64,000 nt of DNA from an uncultured Clostridium sp. (GCA_947647595.1 CANSKZ010000003.1:62001-126000); one strand, 5' to 3'; positions 48,467 through 58,430 are shown, counted from the first letter of the stretch. Made by a program: numbers and translations. Notes: a model not told the origin generated them from the letters alone.

Positions 48467-49297
48467 ATGGAAAGATTTGAAGAAATAGAAAAAAGTATTG
48501 TAACAACGTATCGAAATAAAATTTGGACGAAATTTGTAAAGGGAATTAGAGAATTTGAGATGATTTCTGAAGGCGATAAAATCGCAGTTTGTATTTCTGG
48601 GGGAAAAGATTCGATGCTTATGGCAAAATGTTTTCAAGAATTAAAAAAGCATCGTAAGATGAATTTTGAGCTTGTGTTCTTGGTAATGAATCCGGGCTAT
48701 AATGAAATGAATACACAAAAGATTATCGAAAATAGCAAAACGCTAAACATTCCCATTACGATATTTGAAACGGATATTTTTAATCGTGTGGTCAATATTG
48801 ATGACCATCCATGTTATATTTGTGCCAGAATGCGAAGAGGCTATTTATATGAAAAAGCAAAAGAGTTAGGATGTAATAAAATAGCGTTGGGACATCATTT
48901 TGATGATGTTATTGAAACTACTTTAATGGGGATGCTGTATGGTGCGCAAATGCAAACCATGATGCCCAAAGTTTGTAGCACATCACATCCAGGCATGGAA
49001 TTGATTCGACCGATGTATTATGTAAAAGAAGAAAATATTATTCGTTGGGCAAAACGAAATGATTTAGAATTTATACAGTGTGCGTGCCGTTTTACAGAAC
49101 ATTATACCAAATGTGAAAATCGTGATGGAAGTTCAAAACGCGAAGAAATAAAGGCTTTAATTAAAGAGTTACGAAAAAAATATGAAAATATTGATATTAA
49201 TATTTTTCGTAGTACGCAAAATGTTAATTTAGATACATTAATTTCTTATCGAAAAAAAGGAAAAACCTATCATTTTTTAGAGCAATATGGAAAATAG
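48467..49297 (+). CDS. TtcA-like tRNA 2-thiocytidine synthetase
   Basis: 276 residues. PP-loop SGGKDSM near residue 45, the CYIC pair near 120 and CAC near 205 that bind a 4Fe-4S cluster in TtcA, and LGHHFDDVIETTLM. It thiolates a tRNA cytosine or a related position. Start at 48467, after AAAGGAG. Confidence 0.82.
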   Translation: MERFEEIEKSIVTTYRNKIWTKFVKGIREFEMISEGDKIAVCISGGKDSMLMAKCFQELKKHRKMNFELVFLVMNPGYNEMNTQKIIENSKTLNIPITIFETDIFNRVVNIDDHPCYICARMRRGYLYEKAKELGCNKIALGHHFDDVIETTLMGMLYGAQMQTMMPKVCSTSHPGMELIRPMYYVKEENIIRWAKRNDLEFIQCACRFTEHYTKCENRDGSSKREEIKALIKELRKKYENIDINIFRSTQNVNLDTLISYRKKGKTYHFLEQYGK

Positions 49298-49326
49298 TGG
49301 ATTGGCAAAATACGTCGAAATTTGTA

Positions 49327-49355
49327 TTGACGAAATGCAAAAAAAAAGGTATAAT
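49327..49355 (+). promoter_or_regulatory. Promoter for purF
   Basis: TTGACG at 49327 and TATAAT at 49350, 17-base spacer. Confidence 0.6.
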
Positions 49356-49414
49356 TAATTTAGAAACTAAGCTTTGCAGAGTTTGGTTTTTAAATATTTT
49401 TGGGAGAAAATTAA

Positions 49415-50825
49415 ATGAAAGAAGAATGTGGAATTTTTGGAATTTATTCCATGAAAAATGAAGAAGATTTAGTATTTCCATTGTGTGTAGGACTATCTAG
49501 TTTACAACATAGGGGAGAAGAATCTTGTGGAATTGCGATTAATAATGGCGGAATGATTACATGTCATAAAGATGTAGGACTGGTATCTGATGTATTTACC
49601 AATTCAGTAATTCGTGATTTACCAAAAGGAAAAATAGGAATTGGACATGTGCGTTATTCGACCACTGGTTGTCCAAGAAAAGAAAATGCACAACCAATTT
49701 TTTCAAGATATAAAAAAGGAAATCTGTGCATTGCGCATAATGGGAATTTAACTAATACAGCGGAACTTCGTGCTGAATTAGAAGAAAATGGAGCGATTTT
49801 TAATTCAACGAGCGATACAGAAGTTATTGCCTATATTATTGCACGTGAAAGATTGAAAACGCATTCCATTGAAGATGCCGTTTTTAATGCTATGAAATAT
49901 ATTAAAGGTGCGTATTCTTTGCTGGTTATGAGCTCTCAAAAATTAATTGCAGTCCGTGACCCATATGGATTTAGACCATTGTGTATGGGAAAATTGGAGG
50001 GCGATTATGTATTTTCGTCTGAAAGCTGTGCATTGGATATATTAGGGGCTGAATTCGAGAGGGATATTGAGCCAGGAGAAGTGGTTACGATTTATAATAA
50101 TGAAATTACTTCCACAAAGAATTTTAGAACAACAGAAAAAGATGGTTTATGTATTTTTGAGTATGTTTATTTTTCTAGACCAGATTCAATTGTGGATGGC
50201 TATAGTGTTCATAAATTCCGTGAAGAAACAGGAAAATATTTAAGTATGCAAGCTCCTGTGGAAGCGGATTTTGTAGCTGGTGTTCCTGATTCTGGATTAG
50301 ATGCGGCATTGCGGTTATTCAAAAGCGTCAAAAATTCCGTATGGAATGGCTTTTGTAAAAAGCAAATATATTGGAAGAACGTTTATTCAATCGACTCAAA
50401 GTGAAAGAAAAAAACAAGTTGTATTAAAATTAAATCCGCTAAAACAAAATATAAAAGGAAAAAGAATTGTTTTAATTGATGATTCGATTGTGAGAGGAAC
50501 AACGATTACAAGATTGGTTAAAATATTAAGAAGAGAAGGCGTAAAAGAAATTCATTTACGAATTGCTGCTCCGCCATTTGTTGGAATGTGCTATTTTGGA
50601 ACTGATGTAACAAATGAAGATGGACTGATTGCTAGACATAAAACAGTAGAAGAAATTCGTCAGCAAATTGGCGTGGATTCTTTGGAATATTTAAGTTTAG
50701 AAAATTTAAGAAAAATTGCGGAAAATTCGAATCGAAAAAGTTTCTGCGAAGGATGTTTTACCAACCAATATCCAATTGACGTACCAAGGGAAATCCATAA
50801 GGAGAAATTTGAAAAGATATTTTAG
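49415..50825 (+). CDS. purF: Amidophosphoribosyltransferase, CGG +1 frameshift
   Basis: 469 residues after the shift at 50312; first step of purine synthesis. The N-terminal nucleophile Cys5 (KEECGIFGIY) appears after a four-residue propeptide, then the glutaminase blocks (LQHRGEES, GHVRYSTTG). After the shift: GYSKASKIPYGMAF, the PRPP motif VLIDDSIVRGTT, and FCEGCFTN with the cluster cysteines of the Bacillus-type enzyme. Zero frame ends at 50404, losing the phosphoribosyl domain. It stands alone, not in a pur operon. Confidence 0.95.
50312..50314 (+). other. +1 frameshift site: TTG|C|GGT in PurF
   Basis: Codon 300 is CGG; zero frame runs to 50404. Skipping C gives Gly-Tyr-Ser-Lys, conserved in PurF. 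Confidence 0.92.
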
Positions 50826-50828
50826 TGA

Positions 50829-50857
50829 TTGACAAGTTATGTAAAATGTAGTAAAAT
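50829..50857 (+). promoter_or_regulatory. Promoter
   Basis: TTGACA at 50829 and TAAAAT at 50852, 17-base spacer, before the small gene at 50888. Confidence 0.55.
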
Positions 50858-50887
50858 AATAGAAAATAAAATGATAGGAGGAAGAAC

Positions 50888-51262
50888 ATGATATTGCAGA
50901 TAATTCTGGTTATTATGGTAGTAATGGTGGTAGCTTACATTGGGAGAAATTCTTGGCCATTATTTATGCTGCTCAATATGGCAGAGGATGTCTTTTTGGT
51001 TTATGAAAATTCATTTGATATTTATTTAGAGGAAAAGCTACAGGTTTTTCCACCCAATCGCCCACAACGAATTTCGTATGGTAAAATTCGGTTTGAATTT
51101 TCTAATGCGGAAGAAGCTTGTGTTGAGTTTGAAAAAGTGATTGACGAAGTTCTGGCATATTATAACCAATATGAATGGTTGGTTCAGAAAAATTTTGAAC
51201 TTCAGTCAAACAGGGAGGAATTGAATAATATAAAACAGAGAATACTTTGGCTAAAGAGATAG
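50888..51262 (+). CDS. Small membrane-anchored hypothetical protein; contains sense CGG
   Basis: 124 residues: N-terminal transmembrane helix (about 2-20) then a helical charged part. Not recognised. Codon 68 (51089) is CGG and is read in the zero frame, since a shift would replace the acidic helical end by a short basic tail ending after 17 codons. AGGAGG upstream. Confidence 0.6.
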   Translation: MILQIILVIMVVMVVAYIGRNSWPLFMLLNMAEDVFLVYENSFDIYLEEKLQVFPPNRPQRISYGKIRFEFSNAEEACVEFEKVIDEVLAYYNQYEWLVQKNFELQSNREELNNIKQRILWLKR

Positions 51263-51310
51263 GAAAAAGCTATTTTAGGATGGGACTATCATTCTAAAAT
51301 AGCTTTTTTA
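51263..51310 (+). terminator. Terminator
   Basis: Long stem AAAAAGCTATTTTAG / CTAAAATAGCTTTTT followed by T. Confidence 0.85.
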
Positions 51311-51337
51311 AAATTTATATAAAAATGTAATTTTTTG

Positions 51338-51365
51338 TTGAAAAAAATGCAAAATGTAGTATAAT
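51338..51365 (+). promoter_or_regulatory. Promoter for polysaccharide deacetylase gene
   Basis: TTGAAA at 51338 and TATAAT at 51360, 16-base spacer. Confidence 0.55.
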
Positions 51366-51384
51366 AAATAAGAGGTAATAGAAA

Positions 51385-52326
51385 ATGTTATACGATATGA
51401 ATGATGAAAAAGAAGAAATTGAATCGAGTAAAGAAGAATTGAATAAGATGCATTTGAGAAAAAAAGCAATAATTTGTGGAGTGATTATTTTATGTTGTAT
51501 AATTGTAATGATTGTAAGCATTGTTATTTCCATACAATTAAAAAATGGAAGTTCTTTTACCACTAATGCCAAAAAAGCAAACAAAGTTGATAATTTAGCG
51601 GTTTATGAAGGAAATCATGTGCCCATCAAAAGACATAGTTTAGAACAAATTAAGACCAAATTTGTTCCAAAGCAAAATCCTAATGCACAACAAGAAATCA
51701 CAAACATTTATTATTCGGAAGAAAAAGTGGCTTATCTTACATTTGATGATGGACCTTCTAAAAATATAACACCACAAATTTTGGATATTTTAAAAAAAGA
51801 AAATGTGCCAGCGACTTTTTTTGTATTAGGTAGTCGAGTGGAATTAAATCCTGATTTATTAAAAAGAGAATATGAGGAAGGACATTATATCGCCAATCAT
51901 GGCTATTCTCATAAATATTCACAGATTTATCAATCAAAAGAGGCAGTTTTAGATGAATATAACAAATGTGAAAATGCGATTCGAAATGCTTTGCAAAATC
52001 CGGCGTATCATACCTATCTTTTCCGATTTCCAGGTGGTTCAAGTGGTGGAAAATATGATGCGGTAAAAGCAGAATCAAAAGGTTTATTATCTAGCAATGG
52101 TGTGAATTATACTAATTGGAATTGTTTAACAGGCGATGCCGAAGGAAAAACGACACCAGAAGATTTAATGGGGTGTTTACAGCAAACCATGCAAGGAGAT
52201 GGAAGTATTATTGTTTTAATGCATGATGCAAGTGATAAATCGTACACAGCTGAAAGCTTGCCAATGGTAATTTCTTATTTAAGAGAACAAGGTTATACTT
52301 TTAAGAATTTTTATGGAATATTTTAA
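51385..52326 (+). CDS. Membrane-anchored polysaccharide deacetylase
   Basis: 313 residues. Transmembrane anchor (about 28-50), linker, then a NodB domain: LTFDDGPSKNIT, ATFFVLGSR, IANHGYSH, FRFPGGSS, and VLMHDAS. It removes N-acetyl groups from peptidoglycan or another glycan outside the cell, which often gives lysozyme resistance. Substrate not determined. Confidence 0.88.
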   Translation: MLYDMNDEKEEIESSKEELNKMHLRKKAIICGVIILCCIIVMIVSIVISIQLKNGSSFTTNAKKANKVDNLAVYEGNHVPIKRHSLEQIKTKFVPKQNPNAQQEITNIYYSEEKVAYLTFDDGPSKNITPQILDILKKENVPATFFVLGSRVELNPDLLKREYEEGHYIANHGYSHKYSQIYQSKEAVLDEYNKCENAIRNALQNPAYHTYLFRFPGGSSGGKYDAVKAESKGLLSSNGVNYTNWNCLTGDAEGKTTPEDLMGCLQQTMQGDGSIIVLMHDASDKSYTAESLPMVISYLREQGYTFKNFYGIF

Positions 52327-52409
52327 AATGCTTCAAGGCATAAAAAGCAACGATTGACATATAATTAAATTTCAACATGAAATTTGTATTAGTTAGTGTG
52401 ATATAAAAA

Positions 52410-52452
52410 AGAAAAAACTTAGATAACATTGCTATCTAAGTTTTTTCTTTTT
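52410..52452. terminator. Bidirectional terminator
   Basis: AAAAAACTTAGATA / TATCTAAGTTTTTT stem between converging genes. Confidence 0.85.
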
Positions 52453-52460
52453 ACTAATTA

Positions 52461-52835
52461 CTATACACCCTGTTCACCAGGCAATATATAATCAATTACA
52501 CCATAAATTAAAGCACCAATAATGGCTGCCATCCAGGTAATTGAGTAACCAGCAACTAAAAATTGTGTTACATATAATGTAACAACAGCTAATACAAATC
52601 CAACAAAACCTTTACCGAAAGCCATTGCGTGTAAACCTGTAAATTTTACGATAAGATAATCCATGACACTTAAAACGATTGCTGCAACACCTAAACTCCA
52701 CCAGTTATTAATTGTGAAATTTGGTGTAAAAAATGCAGTAATACCAAGTATAATGGCTGCTACAATAAATCTACCAATTACTTGACCAACGGTTCCCATG
52801 GTTGTGTTACTAGATTGTGCACGATTGTTCTCCAT
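52461..52835 (-). CDS. Holin-IV/YvlD-like membrane protein
   Basis: 124 residues with four hydrophobic segments, GFVGFVLAVVTLYVTQF and YGVIDYILP being typical of the phage-holin-IV-like/YvlD superfamily of small integral membrane proteins. No phage genes nearby, so the holin label should not be taken as function. AAGGAGG precedes the start. Confidence 0.6.
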   Translation of the reverse strand: MENNRAQSSNTTMGTVGQVIGRFIVAAIILGITAFFTPNFTINNWWSLGVAAIVLSVMDYLIVKFTGLHAMAFGKGFVGFVLAVVTLYVTQFLVAGYSITWMAAIIGALIYGVIDYILPGEQGV

Positions 52836-52988
52836 TTTTGAACCTCCTTAGAAAATTAAATCGTTTGTGAAAACGACTCATTGTTTCAATAAAATATTTA
52901 TTTTGAAAATAAATATTATATAAGTATATTTTGATGATTTTTGTAAAAAATATTCATATAAAATTTTCAAGAAGGGTTTTTATTTGAA

Positions 52989-53660
52989 ATGGTGCTGATA
53001 TTTGTAAGAACAATTTTTCTTTATATTTTAGTATTGATTGTAATGCGTTTTATGGGAAAACGTGAAATTAGCCAATTACAGCCATTTGAATTAGTTATCT
53101 CAATTATGATAGCCGATTTGGCAACTACGCCAATGTCCGAAACAGGAATTCCAATTTTATATGGAATTATTCCTATTCTAGGACTTTTGATGATGCATAT
53201 TTTAATTTCCATTGTAAATTTGAAAAGTATACGTATTCGAGAAATTGTTTGTGGAAAACCAAGAATTTTGATGTTTCGTGGAAAAATTGATGAAAAGGCA
53301 ATGATAAAGGAAAATTTTACGATTAATGAATTGCAAGAAAGATTGAGAGTCAATGGGATTTTTAATTTAGAAGATGTAGAATATGCTATTTTGGAAACGA
53401 GTGGTCAAATTACGGTCATTCCTAAGCCTGCTAAAAGAGGAACGACGCCAGAAGATTTTGGAATTGAACCAGAATATGTAGGAATTTCCTATGATTTGGT
53501 AATTGATGGAAAAGTCATGACAGATAATTTGGTGAAATTGGGAAAAGATTATAATTGGCTAAAAAAACAAGTTTCTAAATTTCATATGAGACCAGAAGAT
53601 GCTTTAGTTGTAGTATTGAGTGGAAACGGCAGTATTTTTTGCCAACGTAAAGAGGTGTAA
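52989..53660 (+). CDS. YetF/DUF421 family membrane protein
   Basis: 223 residues: three N-terminal transmembrane helices (about 3-75) with RFMGKREISQLQPFELVI, the DUF421 signature, then a cytoplasmic domain of two repeats. Linked to spore germination/coat functions in some Bacillota, but the role is not settled. Four bases separate it from the DUF4363 gene, a common pairing. Confidence 0.85.
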   Translation: MVLIFVRTIFLYILVLIVMRFMGKREISQLQPFELVISIMIADLATTPMSETGIPILYGIIPILGLLMMHILISIVNLKSIRIREIVCGKPRILMFRGKIDEKAMIKENFTINELQERLRVNGIFNLEDVEYAILETSGQITVIPKPAKRGTTPEDFGIEPEYVGISYDLVIDGKVMTDNLVKLGKDYNWLKKQVSKFHMRPEDALVVVLSGNGSIFCQRKEV

Positions 53661-53664
53661 TAAA

Positions 53665-54054
53665 ATGAGATTTATAAAAGAATATTTGATTGTGCTCATG
53701 ATATTGGTCATTATTTTTTTAATTGATTTTATGACGAATAAAAGTCTTGGAAAATCTACTGAATGGATGAGAAATGGCATTGAAAGTGTAGAAAAAAAGG
53801 TGAAAGAGCAAAATCAAGAAGAAGCCAAAAATGAATTTTATGAATTAGAAGGAAGATGGAAAGACGATGTGAGTAGACTTGCTTTGTTTGTGGAGCATAA
53901 TGAATTAGAAAAAATAAGTGGTGATATTGTATTAATTGAGTCAAACTTTGATACTGGAGACACAGATGAATTATTTCAAAATATATCGGATTTAAAATTT
54001 ATGTTAGAACATATTGAAGAAAAAAATCAACTAAAATGGAAAAATTTATTTTAA
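53665..54054 (+). CDS. DUF4363 family protein
   Basis: 129 residues: one N-terminal transmembrane segment (about 6-24) and a long helical outer part (coiled coil). Frequently next to yetF in Clostridia, as here. Start at 53665 with AGAGGTG. Confidence 0.75.
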   Translation: MRFIKEYLIVLMILVIIFLIDFMTNKSLGKSTEWMRNGIESVEKKVKEQNQEEAKNEFYELEGRWKDDVSRLALFVEHNELEKISGDIVLIESNFDTGDTDELFQNISDLKFMLEHIEEKNQLKWKNLF

Positions 54055-54083
54055 AAGGCACAGATTTTTCTGTGCCTAATTTC
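54053..54083. terminator. Bidirectional terminator
   Basis: AGGCACAGA / TCTGTGCCT with AT-rich flanks. Confidence 0.75.
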
Positions 54084-55017
54084 TTATTGTAAATTGGTGT
54101 CTTGAATAATATAAATTGGTCTCTTTTTGACTTCCAAATACGTTTTTGATAAATATTGTCCAATAATACCAAGTGAAAATAATTGAATTCCACTAACCAT
54201 AAAAATAATACATACCAGTGAAGGCCAACCGCTTGTTGGGTCACCTAAAATTAAAGTTTTGATTACAATTATCATAATCAGAATGAAGGAAATCAAACAA
54301 AAAAGCAATCCAAGTAGTGATGAGAAGATTAAGGGAGTAGTTGAAAATGCAGTAATTCCTTCTAAAGCATAAGACATTAATTTCCAAAAGGACCATTTTG
54401 TTTCACCAGCAACTCTTTGAATATTTTTATATTCAATCCATTTCACATTAAATCCAACAAAACTAAATAGCCCTTTGGAATAACGATTATATTCTTTTAA
54501 TGATAAAATTGCGTCTACGACAATTCGTTTCATAAAAATGTAATCACGAGCACCATCAACCATTTCAAATTTTGTGACACGATTGATAATTCGATAAAAC
54601 ATTTTCGCAAAAAAACTACGAATAATAGGTTCACCTTTACGTGTGGTTCGGCGTGTTCCCACAGCATCATAATTTTCTTTTGTGACAGCTTGATACATTT
54701 CCATTAGTAAAGAAGGTGGGTCTTGTAAATCAGCATCCATCAGGGTTACAAAATTTCCAGTTGATTTTTCAAGTCCTGCATAAATAGCAGCTTCTTTACC
54801 AAAATTTCTGGAAAAAGAAATATATTTCACACGTGAATCTGTTTTTAATAAATTTTTGATGGTTGCTAAAGTATTGTCTGTTGAGCCATCGTTTACAAAA
54901 AGAAATTCAAATTCTACGCCGATTAAATTGGTTAATATTTTTAATTAATTCTTCATAAAACAAAGGCAATGATTTTTCTTCATTATAACAAGGTACAATA
55001 ATTGAAATTTTGTTCAT
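54084..55017 (-). CDS. GtrB/DPM1-like glycosyltransferase 2, CGG +1 frameshift
   Basis: 310 residues after the shift at 54921. N-terminal GT-A domain: IIVPCYNEE, VNDGSTD restored by the shift, DADLQDPP metal site, then two C-terminal transmembrane helices (about 232-258 and 268-290). The family transfers a sugar to undecaprenyl or dolichyl phosphate. Zero-frame translation ends at 54907 after 36 codons. Monocistronic. Confidence 0.9.
54919..54921 (-). other. +1 frameshift site: AAT|C|GGC in glycosyltransferase
   Basis: Minus-strand codon 33 is CGG; zero frame gives Arg-Arg-Arg-Ile then TGA 54909-54907. Skipping C gives Gly-Val-Glu-Phe-Glu-Phe-Leu-Phe-Val-Asn-Asp-Gly. Confidence 0.88.
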
Positions 55018-55107
55018 ATTTTTCTCCTTATATTGCTAGATTTATAATAAAAATATATCACAAATTCAAAAAAATTGCAAGATATCGATTAAAATTTCAA
55101 AAAGAGG

Positions 55108-55136
55108 TTGAAATTTTTACGCAAATGTAATATAAT
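55108..55136 (+). promoter_or_regulatory. Promoter for mreB
   Basis: TTGAAA at 55108 and TATAAT at 55131, 17-base spacer, about 80 bases before the start. Confidence 0.6.
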
Positions 55137-55215
55137 TGTAATACAACTGTAATAAAAACGGGTAATAAAGCAAATAAATAGATAGATAGCGTTATTTTAA
55201 GAAGGGAAGAATGTA

Positions 55216-56214
55216 ATGTTTGGACAAGATATTGGAATTGATTTAGGAACAGCAACAGTAATTGCATATGTAAAAGGGAAAGGGATTGTGCTAAGAGAAC
55301 CTTCTGTTGTTGCGGTCAACAATATAACAGGAGAAGTTTTGGCTGTTGGACACGAAGCAAGGAGAATGCTTGGAAGAACGCCAGGAAATATTGTAGCAAC
55401 AAGACCACTTCGTGAAGGTGTCATTTCAGATTATACGGTTACAGAAAAAATGTTAAAATATTTTATTGGGAAAATTGGGGGGAAATTTTTATTTGCTCCT
55501 CGTATTATGATATGTATTCCTTCTCAAGTAACAGAAGTAGAACGAAAAGCAGTAATTGATGCTGCTTCTAATGCAGGGGCAAGAAGGGTTTATTTAATCG
55601 AAGAACCAATTGCAGCTGCGATTGGTGCAGGACTAGATATTTCCAAACCAGCTGGAAATATGATTGTGGATATTGGTGGTGGAACAACGGATATAGCAGT
55701 TATTTCTCTGGGTGGTTCTGTAGTCAGTACTTCCATTAAAGTAGCAGGCGATAAATTTGATGAAGCAATTGTAAAATATATTAAGAAAAGACATAATGTG
55801 ATGATTGGAGAGCGAACAGCAGAAGAATTAAAATTAAATATTGGTTGTGTCTATCCAAAATTTCAAGATATGGAAATGGATGTTAGAGGAAGAGATTTGA
55901 TTTCTGGTTTACCAAGAACAATAACAGTTTATTCAAGTGAAATGTTAGAAGCTTTGGAAGAACCTTCGATGTTAATTGTAGATGCGGTTCATAATGTTTT
56001 GGAAAAAACACCACCAGAATTGGCTTCAGATATTAGTGATAAAGGAATTTATATGACAGGTGGAGGCTGTTTGGTGGATGGATTGGATAAACTGATTCAA
56101 GAAAAAACAGGTATTAATGTTATGATTGCAGAAGATTCGATTTCATGTGTAGCAATTGGAACAGGAAAAGCGTTAGATAATTTGGATAAATTGGATCGTT
56201 CAAGAAGAGGATAG
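55216..56214 (+). CDS. mreB: MreB/Mbl-like rod-shape actin homologue
   Basis: 332 residues. Bacterial actin that directs peptidoglycan synthesis along the side wall. GIDLGTATVIAYVKGKGIVL (phosphate 1), IVDIGGGTTDIAVISLGG (phosphate 2) and GIYMTGGGCLVDGLD (adenosine) are present. It stands alone without mreCD, like mbl of Bacillus; which paralog it is cannot be decided. Suggests a rod-shaped cell. Confidence 0.93.
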   Translation: MFGQDIGIDLGTATVIAYVKGKGIVLREPSVVAVNNITGEVLAVGHEARRMLGRTPGNIVATRPLREGVISDYTVTEKMLKYFIGKIGGKFLFAPRIMICIPSQVTEVERKAVIDAASNAGARRVYLIEEPIAAAIGAGLDISKPAGNMIVDIGGGTTDIAVISLGGSVVSTSIKVAGDKFDEAIVKYIKKRHNVMIGERTAEELKLNIGCVYPKFQDMEMDVRGRDLISGLPRTITVYSSEMLEALEEPSMLIVDAVHNVLEKTPPELASDISDKGIYMTGGGCLVDGLDKLIQEKTGINVMIAEDSISCVAIGTGKALDNLDKLDRSRRG

Positions 56215-56221
56215 CGATTAA

Positions 56222-56258
56222 AGAAGAGCACTTATTTTTAAATAAGTTGCTCTTTTTA
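56222..56258 (+). terminator. Terminator after mreB
   Basis: Bulged stem AGAGCACTTATTT / AAATAAGTTGCTCT followed by T5. Confidence 0.75.
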
Positions 56259-56530
56259 GAGTTCTAATGAATACTTAATCGGAAAAATAGCTAAAAATTA
56301 GTTTAAGCAGTTTTAAGACTTCATAATGATTTATGTCTACTATAATGATTAAAGCACCTTTTTGGCTATTCTAGTGATTTGTAAAAAAATGAATTTTCTC
56401 ATACCACTTATTTTTATATCTCTAAAAAATTCAGAAAAATACTTTTAAGCGATTCTTTTAAAATTTTAATCATTTATCATTAAAATTTTGGGAAAGTGCC
56501 TTAAAATATGTGATAAGGACTTTTGAAAGT
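56259..56530. other. AT-rich intergenic region
   Basis: About 270 bases with no convincing frame on either strand, no ribosome site, and no strong hairpin. I see nothing in it beyond scattered A/T-rich short repeats. Confidence 0.5.
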
Positions 56531-56537
56531 AAATTGA

Positions 56538-56565
56538 TTGCAAAGAATGGAAAATATGATATAAT
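56538..56565 (+). promoter_or_regulatory. Promoter for mtaB
   Basis: TATAAT at 56560 with TTGCAA at 56538, 16-base spacer (a TTGATT overlaps it at 56534). Confidence 0.5.
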
Positions 56566-56606
56566 CAGAAAAGAAAGAAAATATACCAAAAAAGAAGGGA
56601 TACAAA

Positions 56607-57909
56607 ATGAAAAAAATAGCGTGTTATACGTTAGGTTGCAAAGTGAACCAATATGAAACCAATGGAATGATACAACAATTTCTAGAAAATGGATATGAAA
56701 TTGTTGCATTTGAGGAAAAAGCAGATATTTATATTGTAAATACTTGTACAGTTACGAATATTTCGGACCGAAAATCAAGACAAATGTTACGTCGTGCCAA
56801 AGAAATGAATGAAAATGCTTTGATTGTGGCAGTACGGTTGTTATGTTCAAGTTGCTAAAAAAGAAATTGAAAAAATGCCAGAAATTGATTTGTGTTTGGG
56901 AACCAATGAAAAAAAAGAGATTGTAAAATATGTAGAAGAATATTGGCAAAAAGGAAAGAAAGAAGCATTAGATGATGTTTTTGAAAATAAAGAATATGGC
57001 GATTTTGGAAATGTGACTTATACCGAAAAAGTAAGAGCAGTGATAAAAGTGCAAGATGGATGTGACCGATTTTGTTCGTATTGTTTAATTCCTTATGCAA
57101 GAGGTCGTGTGAGAAGTCGAAAACCAGAAAGTGTAGTCGAGGAAATAAAGAGCATTGCGGAAAAAGGAATCAAAGAAGTAGTAATTACAGGAATTCATGT
57201 GGCATCTTATGGAAAGGATTTTAGGGAAAAATATCAATTAATCGATTTATTAGAAGAAATTGAGAAAATTGAAGGAATTGAAAGAATCCGTTTAGGTTCA
57301 ATTGAGCCATTATTGATAAGTGATGAATTTTTGAGTCGACTTACAAAATTACATAAAATATGTCATCATTTTCATTTGTCTTTGCAAAGTGGTTGTGATG
57401 CGACTTTGCAAAGGATGAATCGACGTTATACAACAGAAGAATTTGAGCTAATTGTCAAACGTTTGCGTAATGCTTATTCAGATGTTATTTTAACAACCGA
57501 TATTATTGTAGGATTTCCAGGTGAAACAGACGAAGAATTTGAAAAAACATATGAATTTTTGAAAAGAATTAAATTCTATAAAATGCATATTTTTAAATAT
57601 TCGATTCGAAGTGGAACAAAAGCAGCCAATATGGAAAATCAGATTATAAACAGCATAAAAGAAATGCGTAGTAAAAGATTACTTCAATTATCAGAAGAAA
57701 ATCAAAAGGATTATCATCAAGAAATGGTTGGAAAAAAAGTTCAAATATTAGTGGAGGAAAAGGAAGGGGAATTCTATAAAGGTCATACGGCAAACTTTAT
57801 GTTAGTTAAAGTAAAATCGGATTTTAAGATAACAAATCAAATTGTGGAAACTCAGGTAGAAAAAGCGGAAGAAGAGGAATTAATTGGCGAAAATGTTACG
57901 AATTTGTAA
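56607..57909 (+). CDS. mtaB: tRNA t6A37 methylthiotransferase MtaB, CGG +1 frameshift
   Basis: 433 residues after the shift at 56835. Radical SAM enzyme that turns t6A37 into ms2t6A. N-terminal MTTase domain: TLGCKVNQYE, VNTCTVT and, from the shift, VAVGCYVQV supply the three cluster cysteines; then CDRFCSYCLIPYARG is the radical SAM cluster; a TRAM domain ends the protein. Zero-frame translation stops at 56858 and lacks the third cysteine in frame with its partners. Works on the same tRNA position as TcdA. Confidence 0.95.
56835..56837 (+). other. +1 frameshift site: GTA|C|GGT at the third cluster Cys of MtaB
   Basis: Codon 77 is CGG; zero frame stops at TAA 56856. Skipping C gives Val-Gly-Cys-Tyr, where Cys is a cluster ligand. 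Confidence 0.92.
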
Positions 57910-58013
57910 TGCTTTTGTTACCAAAACTTAATATAAAAACTATTGATTTATTAGCCATTATGATGTATGATAGCTTCAAGTTAAATATTGCTTATTTACT
58001 AAGGAGGAGTAGA

Positions 58014-58379
58014 ATGAAAGAATATAATTTAAAGGATAATACAGTAGGAACTAATTTACCAGCCCAATATGGAACATTAAATAAATTGAAAAATTTTCTT
58101 CGTTTAGAATTAACAGAAAAGCAAGAAAAAGTTTTGACAGAAGTGCATGACTTTTTATTTCAAGAAATTGAATTTCCAGAGTTGAGAAATTTTTTCTATC
58201 AAGAAATTGATTTATCTGGTGTAAAAGATTTTTGGTGTCAAGATGTTGATTTTAAAGAAGTTAAAGATTTTTGGTGCCAAGACGTTGATTTTACGGGATT
58301 TAAAAAATTCTGGTGTCAAGATGTTGATTTTACAGGAATTAAAAATTTTTGGTGCCAAGAAATAACATTTAAAAAATAA
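58014..58379 (+). CDS. Protein of tandem 13-residue FWCQDVDF repeats
   Basis: 121 residues. After a helical N-terminus of about 50 residues come six tandem 13-residue units (about residues 50-121): FLFQEIEF, FFYQEIDL, then three FWCQDVDF and one FWCQEITF, each followed by a five-residue linker such as TGIKN. The repeat period is 39 bases and the later copies are nearly identical, implying recent expansion. Aromatic, Cys, Gln and acidic positions are regular. I know no family for it. Start at 58014 after AAGGAGG. Confidence 0.65.
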   Translation: MKEYNLKDNTVGTNLPAQYGTLNKLKNFLRLELTEKQEKVLTEVHDFLFQEIEFPELRNFFYQEIDLSGVKDFWCQDVDFKEVKDFWCQDVDFTGFKKFWCQDVDFTGIKNFWCQEITFKK

Positions 58380-58430
58380 AATGTTTAAAATAATTGCCTT
58401 CTGCAAAAAATAAAGCAGGAGGTATTTTTT

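Noticed and set aside
52461..52835. Prophage remnant (holin-like protein)
   Set aside because: No other phage gene, integrase or attachment repeat is nearby; the fold is common in chromosomal membrane proteins.
58200..58370. 39-base tandem repeat as a CRISPR array
   Set aside because: The repeats are contiguous, in frame and protein-coding (FWCQDVDF units), with no spacers and no cas genes.
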